The notes below the pieces were generated by a model that was given only the letters and a program-made list of their open reading frames with translations, made no database searches and was not told where the DNA came from. A DNA stretch of 64,000 nt from Nemertoderma westbladi. Lineage: Eukaryota; Xenacoelomorpha; Nemertodermatida; Nemertodermatidae. Positions within the stretch are counted from its first letter, which is position 1. Each line of letters opens with the position of its first letter. The translations under genes were made by a program, and so were the position numbers. The stretch spans positions 62,001 to 126,000 of the forward strand of contig JAUCBJ010006937.1 of assembly GCA_032718475.1 (NCBI GenBank). Direction: 5' to 3'. Below, in pieces: positions 1 through 11,191 of the stretch.

Positions 1-650
1 TGTCTACCCAACCGAATGTTTATTGTCGAATTATCGAATGTTTATTTTCTTTGTCGATTAGATCTATTATTATAAACGTAACCATAGCTTACCAAAGTAG
101 ATTTTGCAGTTCTAACACTAAAATAATTTACATCCTGTTGGCCTGGTACTTGTTGTTGCCAATCAGTACAAAATTGTTAAAAATATTAATATTTTAAAAG
201 TGACGTATATTTCGCAGTTCTAAGTAATATTTCCAAACCAAACCAAACAGATTAATTAAATATAGTAAAATAATTTTCACAGTAAAACACTATTGTATCA
301 TTAAAAAGAAATATAATAACAGAATAGGACTACAACAATTTAGGAGAAACTATAACTATATAAATTAAAATAGTATTATAGTTTTTTGCTAAAACATAGA
401 ATTTATCGATTTACAACATTGTATTTCTCCAGATAGTGGCGCATATTGTCCACAAATGAAAAAATGTGATCTCCAGTGTAAAGTGTTCGATATTAAATAT
501 TGTTTTGTTTATTGTTTTTGTTAGTAAACTTTACTGATTGGTTTTACCTAATGTTTTAAACTAAATAAATTATGATGTTATAAACCCATAATTATATGAC
601 TAAAAAATGAAATTTTCGATTTTTAGCTAATTTGGGTCAAAATTTTATGC
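1..650. other. AT-rich flank, nothing recognised
   Basis: AT-rich sequence with stop codons in all frames. No gene, RNA or named repeat could be supported. Confidence 0.6.
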
Positions 651-674
651 TGATTCTTCTGGTGAAATACTTTT

Positions 675-1417
675 TTGGATATCTTTTCTCAAACTCGAGA
701 TATTCCTCTTCAATTGAAGCTAGTCGCTTGTCTCCGATCCAAAAATATTATTCTACAGACTGGACAGACTGATGAGGTTCTGATTAAGGACATGGGGGGC
801 GGTTGGCGACTCGCCCTCGCGTCAGCAGATGATACTGGAAATGGTGGAATTGGTCTATTGATGAATCCAACTGCACATGCAGCATTGGACAAAATAGACC
901 AAATCTCTAACCGCATCATCCGTTGCCACTTCTCATGTTCTGGAAGACTGGCTAAGAAGTTTCCTAAGGTGGTTCTGATTGTGTGCTACTCTCCAACTAG
1001 TGTTGCCCCTGTAGAGGAGGTGGAAAATTTCTACCAAAATCTACCAGCAGCTACTGATGGAGTGGATCAGCATGCATTCTTAACATTCCTGGGAGACTTT
1101 AGTGCAAGTCTGCATCAATCACCTACATCGCCCTGGGTCTATAGCAATAGTGTTAACCGAAATTCCGTCCATCTTCAGGATTTTATCTCTGGAAATGGAT
1201 TGTTTTCGGCTGGAACCCAGTTCAAGAAGCGAACTGGAAAGCTATGGACTCATAGTGGACCCAATGGTCGCAAGTCCCAGATAGACCATATCCTGTTTCG
1301 TAGGAAACACAGGAGTTCTATACAAGACTGTAATGCATTTACACTTAGACCCTTCTCCAGTGATCACCGCCTTATTGTGGCCAAGGTAAGACTTAGTCTG
1401 CGTGCTAGCAGAACACG
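675..1417 (+). mobile_element. RTE-type LINE relic: endonuclease domain, left half
   Basis: Translation gives the second half of an APE-type endonuclease, the enzyme that nicks the target for a non-LTR retrotransposon. Visible motifs are GDFSA (usual GDFNA, with N replaced by S), QIDHIL, and SSDHRLIVAKVRLSLR at the end of the domain. The first catalytic part is missing, so the copy is 5'-truncated. The frame runs into a short repeat at 1418. The sequence expected next in the protein (a linker with HDW and NRYEAL) resumes at 7925, so the LINE was split by an insertion. A related but different copy at 24.67 kb shows the uninterrupted order. Confidence 0.8.
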
Positions 1418-1792
1418 TTTGTGGGGCCTTCGCGCAGCACGAGGCCCAGTTATGAGATACAAATTAAAATTGTGCGACTGTATCACAAAATCAGGTTATG
1501 AGAGATTAACCAACACCACCAATTAATCAAAGAAAGGGGGACAGTACGTGTTCACCCCTTTTAATCTGCACCCCCCCCCCCCCGCCCCCTCCCTTCCCAC
1601 CCACCAATACATAACCGCGACATCTACCACCCACGGAAGGGTAGCACGAACTTATTTCCAAACGCACGTTCAATATGCAAAGCCAGGTGGTTTATAGGAA
1701 TATAATCAATGCAGTACTCGTCTTCATTATAAGCCTCTTTGCGTTCGACCTGTTTTGTATTAAAATATATTTATTAAACGCAGGCTGACGCT
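1418..1792. repeat. Left-end repeat, copy 1
   Basis: About 370 bp matching 5011-5377 with few differences. It begins GTGGGGCCTTCGCGCAGCAC and contains a C homopolymer (1571-1583) at the same place as the second copy (5164-5183). Confidence 0.85.
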
Positions 1793-2150
1793 CTTTATAA
1801 TAATAATACCTAGGGATGCCAGCTTCCAGACTTTCAATCTTTACTGCCGCGCAAACCCCGCAGAGGAAGTTTTGGTTTGAGAGATCAAGCCCATCGGCAA
1901 TTGGTGTTTCAATTTCGGTCCAGGAACTCTGACAATGGGAGCATTCAATCTTAGCTGTGGTCCATTCCCGTGGTTTCGGCTTCCTTTTCTTCGTCCCAAT
2001 GACAGATTCTTCTGAAGACGTTCGATTCGCTTTCAGTTTATTGTTGGCGTTTGTGTTTTGAAGTTGTATTCGAGTGGACAGTCGCGCCGGTTTCGAGGTA
2101 ACCATACCGACCTGTGATAAGCGTTGGTTTTGTTGAGTGTCGGTATTCAT
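1792..2150 (-). CDS. Zinc-binding N-terminal fragment, unrecognised
   Basis: A frame starting with ATG at 2150 encodes a basic, low-complexity N terminus (about 60 residues, with KKRKPKPRE) followed by a CxxC...CxxC cluster (CSHC and CGVC about 30 residues apart, with a W between them). This spacing resembles PHD-type or zinc-ribbon fingers seen in host proteins and in some LINE ORF1 proteins. The frame runs into the left-end repeat, so the 3' end is not native. A possible splice donor (AG/GTATTA) lies near 1810. It may be a captured gene piece or a first exon. The function is unknown. Confidence 0.3.
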
Positions 2151-2159
2151 CTTCTCTCA

Positions 2160-3376
2160 CCTCTTCAATGTCAGATGTTGCAAATACTGATAACACGAAT
2201 AACGGTATATATTTCAATACTTGTCAATAGTAATATATATAATTTAGATAACTATTTTATATCTGTACTGTTGAGCAAACTCTACATAAATTTCAACCTG
2301 TGTATCGCCGGTAGGGCTGTTGCTGTGCAAGTGCTAGTTGCCACCGGTCAGCCGGTACCGGTAGTAGGGTGGTACCATGGCCTACTACACACAGGCCATG
2401 ACAAGGACTTTGCTGTGAAATTAGCGTAGGCTGACTGGTGACTGATGAATTATCAAATATTATATTTTCCATGAATGCAGGGTCCATATTTAAAAGAAGA
2501 TGACTAGATTTTCGTAAAGAATTTAATTGAAACAGTATTTAATAATAAATAAATTAATTATCGCTCGAGTTCCTGCAGCTTTTATTCGTGGCAGGAATGT
2601 TTGAACGCTAATAAGTCGGTCAATCATGGATGAAATGGAACCAAACTTGGTACACTTGTAGTCTTAAAAAAATTTAGAAATTCTACACACAGACAGACTT
2701 CTACAGTTCCCCGGTCTGCCGCTAGGGGGCGAATTAACAGAAACGTAAAAATAGCTGTAATTATAGAACCAACGATCAGATTCATCTGAAATTTAGTAGT
2801 AGTTACCTAAGAGCATTGCTTAATTATAAATTCTACAGAGACTTTTACAGTTCCTGTCTGCCGCTAGTGGGGAATTGTTAGAGCTCCAGTTCAACGTGCT
2901 TAGCATGGTATAATAAACAATCAATTAATTATTTTATTCAATACAGTAATTATAACAGTAAAATGCAATGTATTCTATTTTTTAGTGAAATCAAGAGATA
3001 GGAGGGGGGTGGGACTGGACGCAAATCCCATCTTGGCGAATTAATATCCCGCCTCAATATTAATTTCTAAATTTTGGGAAAGGAGCAGGTTACAGTGGCA
3101 CGTTATTTTAACCAAAACAATAAAGTAAACACAATAGAACAGGTTACAGTTTTATTTTTGAGAGTAATCAGCTGTTGTTATTTGCGTCCAATTTCCCCTG
3201 GAGAGGGATGAATTTTTATTGCGTCCAGCCCCCCCCCCCCCCCCCCCCCTATCTTGAAATCAAATACCAAAAATATATTTATTATATGAACAATCTATTT
3301 GGAAATTGTAAGTTCGGCCTATCTCTTTACCATAAGCTCAGTATCTTTATCTGGTGTGTTTTTATTATTTTACCAA
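2160..3376. other. Interior of element A, no gene seen
   Basis: Contains a C21 homopolymer at 3229-3249. A short phrase around 2598 (GAACGCTAATAAGTCGGTCA) recurs near 30265, so part is dispersed repeat. No coding sequence could be supported. Confidence 0.5.
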
Positions 3377-4010
3377 TTATTTAATATGTTTGATAGAATT
3401 GAACAACACCGCCCAACACAACCAACTCTCTATCCGCCTCGAGCATCGAGAATACGAGAAACTCGATCGAAATACCTGCTTATCCCAGTAGTATCCGTCC
3501 GTAGTCAGAGTCACCGGACCGCTGCGGTTTACTCCCGTAGAACAGTAGAATTCCCGCAGCTTCCGACCCAATTCGACAACGAATTCGCTTCACACTTTCG
3601 CGTCACAGAGAACGTAATCCAGTGCGATAACGTCTGCCCAACGTTCAACCATTTCCCCCAGGCGATCCCAGGATCCGGGCCGCCGCTAAACCCAGATCGC
3701 AATCCTCGTCGATTCGTCCAGTCGTCGACGTAAGTCAGTAAGTGGGACTCTTCCCACCGCACTCCAAGGTGGGTGACCGGAGTGAGGCATGATGAACTTG
3801 GCAGTGGCCCGCATTACGATCTGACCGACCGCCGTATTCCCAGTGTCTGAGTGTAGTAAATACCCAAATAGAATCGTACTGACAAACAAGCAATTCCGTA
3901 GTATTCCCCCGTTAATCACCTCTTGAAGCAACTCGGCTGCTCGGGTCCAGATACATCGGACTGTCGGGAGCGTTTCAGACATCAGACAGTAATGGAGCGG
4001 CATTTGCGAA
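3377..4010 (-). other. GC-rich coding-like block, unrecognised
   Basis: The base composition changes sharply to about half GC, and long open stretches occur in three minus-strand frames (3377-3571, 3529-3762, 3686-4003). This is what a decayed, frameshifted coding sequence looks like. I could not match it to a family. Its position inside element A parallels the DDX1 copy inside element B. Confidence 0.35.
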
Positions 4011-4675
4011 TATTTCCAATGGTTTTATAATAAATAAGGGGATTCAACAGTTCAATGCTAAAACAAATGGATTATTCCTAACCCCACCCCAATACAGCAA
4101 TATACCTAACAGTATATAGCTTAGGTACCACAGTCTGACTAGCTTTAAATATTAGAGTATGAAAATTATTATAGGACCCTCATGGAAACGAGGTATATAC
4201 CTCATGAGGCTATCCTTACACCAGAACCTTTTATTTAAGTAAATAAACATTTTATAAGTTGACTATCTACATAAATCAGTATTGGTGCTCCTAAATATCT
4301 AGTGTTATTAGGCCTACTTGTACTGTAGGCCTAATATCGTAACGTAATCTTTATAAATGTATTATTGTGAATTTTAAAAGGTTTAATTATGTGTAAAAAA
4401 CAATCAATCAATCAAACCATAATCAGCACAGTAAGCCTACGCATGGGTGGTACCTACGGTGCGCACTACAACGGCTGAACGGCAGTACAGCAATACGGTG
4501 TACCGTGCCAATGACTGAATGATTAGCGGTAACTACTGAACTATCTAAACTATTATATTATTATTACCGGTACTAGGCTAATTAGGCCTAAACTATAATC
4601 ACCGCAAGGGTTTCCGGGGCCATGTTTAGATTACATGATATGGCATGTCTGCAGTGTATGGTACCGGCTGACCTG
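4011..4675. other. Interior of element A, no gene seen
   Basis: AT-rich sequence with short AGGCCTA and GTACCGGTA motifs that recur across the window. No gene was found. Confidence 0.5.
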
Positions 4676-5003
4676 TATTACAGCCTGACAGTACCGGTAC
4701 AAATGGTACATGCAGATTGGCAGACAGCCCCTATGTTTTGCAAAATTTGTCAGAAAACCAGCTGATTTATCCTACAGTAATAATAATTTAACGCATGTTA
4801 ATTTTGGATAAATAAATATATTATAACTACAATAACAGTTACACTGATGCTGCACGAAGGCCCCACGCAAATTCTACTTGGAAAATTTTCAAACTTTTGC
4901 CAAACAACATGTGTACCAAGTTTGGATAGATTTCATCAAGGATTGGCCGAGTTATTAACGTTTAAAATAAAATACTGAAAAAAAACGCGACAGAACGACA
5001 GAA
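4676..5003. repeat. Right-end repeat, copy 1
   Basis: A direct repeat of 7478-7775 with a 20-30 base deletion in the second copy. It includes GCTGCACGAAGGCCCCACG and ends in a GACAGAAC-type short tandem repeat. Confidence 0.85.
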
Positions 5004-5010
5004 CGACACG

Positions 5011-5377
5011 TTCGTGGGGCCTTCGCGCAGCACGAGGCCCAGTTATGAGATACAAATTAAAATTGTGCGACTGTATCACAAAATCAGGTTATGAGAGATT
5101 AACCCACACCACCAATTAATCAAAGAAAGGGGGAAAGTACGTGTTCACCCCTTTTAATCTGCACCCCCCCCCCCCCCCCCCCCTCCCACCAATACATAAC
5201 CGCGACATCTACCACCCACGGAAGGGTAGCACGAACTTATTTCCAAACGCACGTTCAATATGCAAAGCCAGGTGGTTTATAGGAATATAATCAATGCAGT
5301 ACTCGTCTTCATTATAAGCCTCTTTGTGTTCGACCTGTTTTGTATTAAAATATATTTATTAAACGCAGGCTGACGCT
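5011..5377. repeat. Left-end repeat, copy 2
   Basis: A near-identical direct repeat of 1418-1792, with the C homopolymer lengthened to 20. Confidence 0.85.
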
Positions 5378-6139
5378 GGTTGTATTTGGAATCCTTGCAA
5401 GACAAGCTTTTTATTGATATGAAAAAATAAAGTTACTAAACATTAGTGTTTGATAATTTTTTAAATATTTCAAAAAATATTCGTTCTAGAACATTATTTT
5501 TTAAAAATAAAATAGCTAGTCATGTTCTGGTATATTTCAAAAAATAAATTCAAAAACTTAACTAGATAGTATATTAAATTTGGTCTTTCTGACTATCCGA
5601 CAATCTGTCCATCATATATAAGAAAAGGATCAGTTTAGTTTAATACCTGGAGTATACTACCCCCCCCCCCCCCCCCCATAGAGTTTCGTGGAGCTATACT
5701 TACCATGGAGCTATAGAGTTTCGATAAAGCTGTAAAGTTTCCCCCAGGATAATAATAATAATTTTATAAAGGCTTTATTTAATTAACCTAATCTTACTTA
5801 AAAATCATGACAACTAAATTATTGTTTACAAATACATTTCAACGGATACAATAAATTTGTTAAATACACTCTAATTATATTGACGCAAAGGAACAACAGA
5901 TATCAAGAGAGAGACTTTCAGTCTGGATTTCCGCATAGAAAAATAGTTTTACAATAATTAGTATTAATTATTATGGGTAGAATGTATTCGAATATTTCAA
6001 GTGATTATTTCAATGAAACGTTGCAAATTATGACTACAACACTGTTGATAACGGTTATAAGATAAGATAGTCTCTATACCATGTTATGTAGCAATCATAA
6101 TAATAATCAGATTACACATCTTTACTTTAGGAAACATAA
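5378..6139. other. Interior of element B, no gene seen
   Basis: AT-rich sequence with a C18 homopolymer at 5660-5677. No coding sequence could be supported. Confidence 0.5.
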
Positions 6140-6308
6140 ATAGGTACAAGACCATACACAACTGTTACATAATAGGTACAAAATGTACGCAACTTGGTAC
6201 ATAGTAGGTGTAAAAGGTACACAACTTGGTACATAATAAGTACAAAAGGTACACAACTTGGTACAATGGGTACAAAAGTTACACAACTTGGTACATTGTA
6301 GGTACAAA
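6140..6308. repeat. Tandem repeat, unit about 30 bp
   Basis: Five or so imperfect copies of a GGTACAAAAGGTACACAACTT-like unit. They lie directly against the 3' end of the DDX1 fragment. Confidence 0.8.
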
Positions 6309-6310
6309 AC

Positions 6311-7180
6311 GGCGCCCGGGATACAATGGTGTACCCGGAAAGAAGATGCGCAGATAAACGGATAAATTCGGCGAAAATAAACATAATTTCAGCATTCTTT
6401 AAAGATACCGACAGACCACAGACTGCGGGAATACAGGAATAACGGGAGTTTGCGTAAATTAGCGGGAATCTCGAACTGTCGAAAGCTTTCCCGAGATCAC
6501 TTCCGTTTTTACTGTACCGGTACCCAATTGTGCCCACATCCAGATCGATCCGATAACCGATCACGTCGCCTAGTCCATATGGTTGTCCATAGTCGTCAAA
6601 ATGCCGCCCGAAACACTTCTTACCGTTTCCTCCGAAGCCAAAACTATTTTTATCAGTCCCGATATCGAGTGTCGCGCTTCCGGTGCTCCAACTAACCCGG
6701 CATGGGCCCTCGCACCTCGTCCTTTACCGTCGCCTCGTAATAGCTGAATAGTAACGAAACGACCGGATCCGACTATTCCTTTAGTCGTCCGGGTACCGTG
6801 CCAACTCCTCTGGCCACGCGCATGACACAGCAACCGTCCGGGGAGATGGCCAACTGCCAACTGGTCACCTCTATCGCTCTATCGAATGAGTTCAACTGAA
6901 ATTTCGTAGGCCTAGTTCTTCCCCCCGATTTCCCATCGAGTTTTCCATCTCGGAGTTTGTACCGTAGAGTTTCATGGACCAGCTGTAGTATCGGGATACA
7001 GAATGCCCCGGTCTTCCCGCTTCCGCCGCCATCAGCACAGTCTCCACCGCCCAGGATCAGAGCTGCAGAGGGACGGCCTCACCCTGCAAGTTGGTCGGTA
7101 GACTCCATTCCAGGACATCCAACAGTCCAACGCGCGTCCGATTTCCTTCTGAACACCACAGTCAGCTACAGAGCTACGAA
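6311..7180 (-). pseudogene. DDX1: DDX1 RNA-helicase retrocopy fragment (N-terminal helicase start plus SPRY domain)
   Basis: Read on the minus strand and allowing small indels, the order matches animal DDX1. First comes an N-terminal helix (GVQKEIGRALD), then LILGGGD and VLMAAE, then the Walker A motif GSGKTGAFCIPILQLVHETL. After that comes a SPRY domain with YYEATVKDE, LDIGTDKNSFGFGGNGKK, IDLDVGTI, YSKNGSDLGKAFD and SLKNAEIMF. DDX1 is a DEAD-box RNA helicase acting in tRNA splicing and RNA processing, and its SPRY domain is inserted between helicase motifs as seen here. Frame changes occur near 7060, 6800 and 6740, so it cannot be translated. About 290 codons run without an intron, which suggests a copy made from mRNA. 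It stops at GYTIVSRAP, where a tandem repeat begins; the rest of the helicase is absent. Confidence 0.85.
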
Positions 7181-7477
7181 TGATCCCGTACTGTGTACTG
7201 CAGTACTGCCATACCTGCATACTGCAGTACTGCCATGCCATATACAATACAATAGCCTAATGCAATACCGGTAGGCCAATACAGCAATAGTCATACAACC
7301 AGACTGCGTTCAGTGTTAGGCAAAACAGAAGTAGGCCTAGCCTAAGCAGCTAGGCTTGTACAGTCTGCAGTCTGACAGTTGTAGCTACAATAATTGCCGA
7401 AATGCATCGGATCGGATCGGATCGGACGTCATCTGACTATAAATGCACCCTAGCAGGATTCTCGATTCAGGGATTGA

Positions 7478-7775
7478 GTACAGCCTGACAGTACCGGTAC
7501 ACATGGTACATGCAGAATTGCAAAATTTGTCAGAAAACCAGCTGATTTATCCTACAGTAATAATAATTTAACGCATTTTAAATTTGGATAAATAAATTTA
7601 TTATAACTGCAATAACAGTTACACTGATGCTGCACGAAGGCCCCACGCAAATTCTACTTGGAAAATTTTCAAACTTTTGCCAAACAACATGTGTACCAAG
7701 TTTGGATAGATTTCATCAAGGATTGGCCGAGTTATTAACGTTTAAAATAAAATACTGAAAAAAAACGCGACAGAA
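7478..7775. repeat. Right-end repeat, copy 2
   Basis: Direct repeat of 4676-5003. Confidence 0.85.
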
Positions 7776-7922
7776 CGACAGAACGACAGAACGACAGAAC
7801 GACAGAACGACAGGTTGATTAATGGTACCACTACGCTAAGGCTCACTCACTTCGTGGCTCGCCCCACAGGTTGATTAATGGTACCACTACGCTAAGGCTC
7901 TCTCACTTCGTGGCTCGCCCCA
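7769..7922. repeat. GACAGAAC microsatellite and 56-bp tandem duplication
   Basis: An 8-bp GACAGAAC-type unit repeats about five times (7769-7812). It is followed by two copies of a 56-bp unit (7811-7866 and 7867-7922), each ending CTCGCCCCACA. Confidence 0.9.
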
Positions 7923-7924
7923 CA

Positions 7925-8200
7925 ACGAAATCTGCCTTGCCGCGGCATGACTGGTCCTCTCTGTTGCAACAGCCAAGTGTGAGATCCAGCTTCACACTAC
8001 AGCTGAGCAACAGGTATGAGGCTCTTGCCTCTGAGGCGTCAGATCACTGTGAGGGCTATACTGCCTTTACAGAAGCAGTTAAGTTAGCAGCTGCAGAAAC
8101 AGTTCCTGTATACCCTCGAAACAGGAAAAGGGCCCCCTGGACTGACAACAAAATTCAGAAGTGCCGAAATGACCTTCATAAGGCGCAGAAAAATAAATAG
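7925..8200 (+). mobile_element. RTE-type LINE relic: linker after the endonuclease, right half
   Basis: The frame encodes the linker that follows the endonuclease (RHDW, then NRYEALASEA, then NRKRAPWTDNK). The copy at 24.67 kb has the same layout (DWEKL, NRFEALQ, KQYVPW) directly after its endonuclease end. This is the likely continuation of the copy broken at 1417. The reverse transcriptase is missing. Confidence 0.7.
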
Positions 8201-8944
8201 TAAAAATAAATACAATAGTACTAAAGTGGATCATCCTATTAAAAACTTATTGTGTACTGTAATTTTGTTTTATAAAATGTATGTAATGAATTGTATAAAT
8301 TGTGTGTGTATAAATTATGTACAATTTTATTGTTGAGTCAGGCATTGCAATGTTCTCAGTAAAGTTGTACGTAGAATGATTACTTTGTACATTGTTTTTT
8401 TTTATGTTAGCGTAGTTTATAATTATTTGCGTCGATTTTCTCCCTGGAGAGAGAAATTTTGAGATGAATATAGGAGTAAGTCGTTCCCCTCCATATATGT
8501 GTACTTGTAACCAAATATCATGAAGTAGCCCCAATACCTAATATAGCTTGTTTAGTGTATTGTTATTGTTTTTATATATTGTAAAAGATATATCTATCTA
8601 TATTATGGTTAATGATTATAAAGATCATTAACCCTATTAAACACGGGGGGGGGGGGGGGTGGTCAATATAACCCCCCTTGGTTTTTTTTGTTATAACTCT
8701 GAAACAAACGCAGTGGGGAATCTGAAATTTTATGACTTTTCCTAAAAATCTATTGTTTTCGTAATAGTGAAAACGGTTTTCAAAAACAGTTATAGCACCA
8801 TTTTTTAACCCTACTTTTGGCAGTTCCTTTTCAGGGGTTTTTTGAAAATTACATTTCATTTAATATGATTTGTAACCTCTCTATTTTTGATATACACCGG
8901 TGTTTTGGTGTTTACAATTAGATGGAATTCATACAAATAAACTT
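8201..8944. other. Intergenic, includes a dispersed poly-G repeat
   Basis: Around 8630-8760 is a repeat (TTAACCCTATT, then G15, then TGACTTTTCCTAAAA). The same order recurs at 39910-40030. No gene was found. Confidence 0.6.
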
Positions 8945-9690
8945 GGAAATGTTTACTTGTTTTTTTCGGCGGGTGCCAATTTTGGTGCCAGCATCAAATT
9001 TTGAAATATGTCAATTTTGTAAATTGATTGTTTGAACCTGTTTTTTGCGCAATTGGGGTTTTTTTGGGTTCTTGTTTCGATGTAATATATGCGAGTTGCA
9101 CCAGGCGTATCAAACTTGTATTTTTCGGCGCTGTGTGCAAAATTTGGTGCTAGCACGAAAGTTTGAAAATCCTTTCAATTGACTCGTGACAACTCGTTCA
9201 GATTGCTCGTGACAACTTATTTCTCGCGTTTTAGAGGTTTATGGCGGTTCTGAATTCAATGGAATAAATAATTATCTAACTAGACATCTCAAATTTGTAT
9301 TTTTCGGAAGTGGGTGCAAAATTTGGTGCTAGCACAAAATTTTGAAAACCATCAAATATATCAATTGATTGTGTCACCTTGTTTCTTGCGTTATACGGGT
9401 TTGTGAGGCTACTGAATTCAATGGAATAAACAAAAATTGTATAAGAGTTTTCAAACTTGTATTTTTCGCTGGTGGGTGAAAATTGTTGTGCCAGCACGAA
9501 ATTTTCGAAAATAAGCAAATTGATCAATAGATAGTCTTATCATCTTGTTTCTTCCGTTATACTGGTTTATGAGGGTCCTGAATCCGATGGAATCAATAAA
9601 AACCGCACTGGACATTTCAAACTTGTACTTTTTGGTGATGTGTACGAAATTTGGTGCTAGCACCAAAATTTGCCATATTACGCCGAAAAA
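8945..9690. repeat. Satellite array, unit about 160-180 bp
   Basis: A phrase like TATTTTTCGGNNNTGGGTGC followed by AATTTGGTGCTAGCAC recurs near 8965, 9119, 9298, 9460 and 9626. That makes about four and a half diverged head-to-tail units. The short open frames across it are by-products of the repeat. Confidence 0.85.
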
Positions 9691-9959
9691 TACGATTAGC
9701 AATGATCTGGCAAATTAAAAATATATTCCAATCGAATCAGCGCCCCAAAAAACCTAAAAACGTGAATTTATAACATAGTATAAGTGAATTAAAAATTTTG
9801 TGTTCAAACTGAAAAACGCTGGTTTACTTGTTTTTTCCATTTTCTCCCTACGTAAAGGACTAAAAAAACAGCTATTTATACTAGTCAGATTATTTTTAAA
9901 TATTTTTCAATGGATTTTACGACTTTACGTACCATAAAACTTGTAAAATAGTAGTAAAA

Positions 9960-10476
9960 TAGTAGTAAAATAATGAGAGTTCGATGTTGTCTCTTGATAT
10001 TCAAAATGTTAATAATGATAGCACAATAAAGCGGAAGTACAGTTTTGATGGATACCGGTATGCTGTACTGATATTGGTGACGGTGAAGAATGTCACCAGT
10101 CTGCACTAAAACTGACAATCTGAGTAACTGAATCAATATACCAATTTGCATAGATAATATATGTGATCACTTCTACATTACTGTGGCCTCTTAGCTAGTG
10201 GATGCTCTCCCTCACCCTTATTGGCTAATAGCCCACTTCACGCTTTTCCACTCTCTGGGAGTGTTTCCCCCCTGTCGCTGGCCCCTGCTAGCTGTCTCCC
10301 CTTCCGAGGTGGTTTGACCTCTAACCTCCCTTTGCGTGGCTTTGGGGTTTGTATTCTCCCCAGTGTTGGTTGTGATATGAGATTAGTTATTGCTAATCTC
10401 GTATCTCCAACATATTGCTGAAAATGCCACTGTCCCATTTTATGAGGGTAATGCGGCGGAATTGAATCTGCTTACA
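9960..10476 (-). repeat. 3' LTR of element 1
   Basis: About 96% identical by eye to 23345-23859. The left boundary lies in a short duplicated TAGTAAAA run, so it is uncertain by about one base. Confidence 0.88.
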
Positions 10477-10485
10477 CTCCCCCCC
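10477..10485 (-). promoter_or_regulatory. Polypurine tract of element 1
   Basis: On the minus strand GGGGGGGAG sits directly before the LTR start TGTAAGC, where plus-strand DNA synthesis is primed. It fixes the element's orientation. Confidence 0.8.
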
Positions 10486-11190
10486 ATGCTATCTTCCCAG
10501 TGAGAAGATAGCATCATCTACAAGTGCGTTTCAATTCTGCTGGAACCCGATCTACTATCGGGTGTGGGGTGGAGTTCTTTTCTCGGAGTCGACTTTCCAG
10601 GCCGCTCCCTCTGGGTATGATATTACTACCCCTTCTTATTACCCCTACGTTGCACCAAGACATCTGACATCTCTGTTTGAGACAATTGTGGACTCCTCTC
10701 ACACAATTTTATATCTCCTCACTCTAAACTGACTCTAACTTCACTAGCTCCACTCTAACTCCACTCTACTCTATCTTACTCTCGGACCTCTTTGTCCCTT
10801 ACTCTGCCTCTTACTGCTCACTCCCCACATTTGAATTGCACCCGTATACTTTCCACACGCGTCAACACCTCCTCTCACTATCTCCCTGCGCTCCTGTACT
10901 CAACCCTTACTCGTTTCGCTTCACTCACTCCTGAAAAGCCTCACCCTCCCTTTCCGTGCCGTCACACTCAAGAAGTGTGAGTCGTCTAGTGTCTCGTCCT
11001 CCTGTCCCACTAGCTAGTTGGAAAAGGTTACATGATTATAGTACTTACTTTGATTATATTGATTCTAATTATGCTCTATTGATTATTACATACGTACATA
11101 CTAATTGCACTTTTATTAATTTTCACTTAGGAGTTTGTATTACTTCGCATGTGGTGCCTTCCAAGCATCCCCACATCTCCCCCTCCAAGT
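10486..11190. other. 3' untranslated part of element 1
   Basis: It includes an 11-bp hairpin (ATGCTATCTTC and its complement, 10488-10515) next to the polypurine tract, and CT-rich repeats around 10720-10800. No gene was found. Confidence 0.6.
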
Positions 11191-11191
11191 C

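Larger units (their letters stand above)
1418..5010. mobile_element. Element A: non-autonomous transposon of the GTGGGGC-end family
   Basis: The left end (1418-1792) is nearly identical to 5011-5377. The right part (4676-5003) is nearly identical to 7478-7775. The order left end, unique interior, right end, then a second left end suggests two family members in tandem. The interior has no transposase I can recognise. It holds a zinc-binding reading frame at 1792-2150 and a coding-like block at 3377-4010. No clear target duplication was seen. Whether this is a TIR transposon or a Helitron-like element is open. Confidence 0.5.
5011..7924. mobile_element. Element B: non-autonomous transposon carrying a DDX1 fragment
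   Basis: Left end at 5011-5377, right end at 7478-7924 finishing GGCTCGCCCCACA. The same right end closes the 340-bp family member at 29830-30168, which supports the boundary. The interior carries the DDX1 pseudogene (6311-7180). No transposase is visible, so movement would need enzymes from elsewhere. A LINE frame broken at 1417 resumes right after 7924, so the A+B block was inserted as a unit or in steps. Confidence 0.55.

Noticed and set aside
10221-10421. Small frames inside both LTRs of element 1
   Set aside because: They differ between the two LTR copies and have no domain; chance frames.
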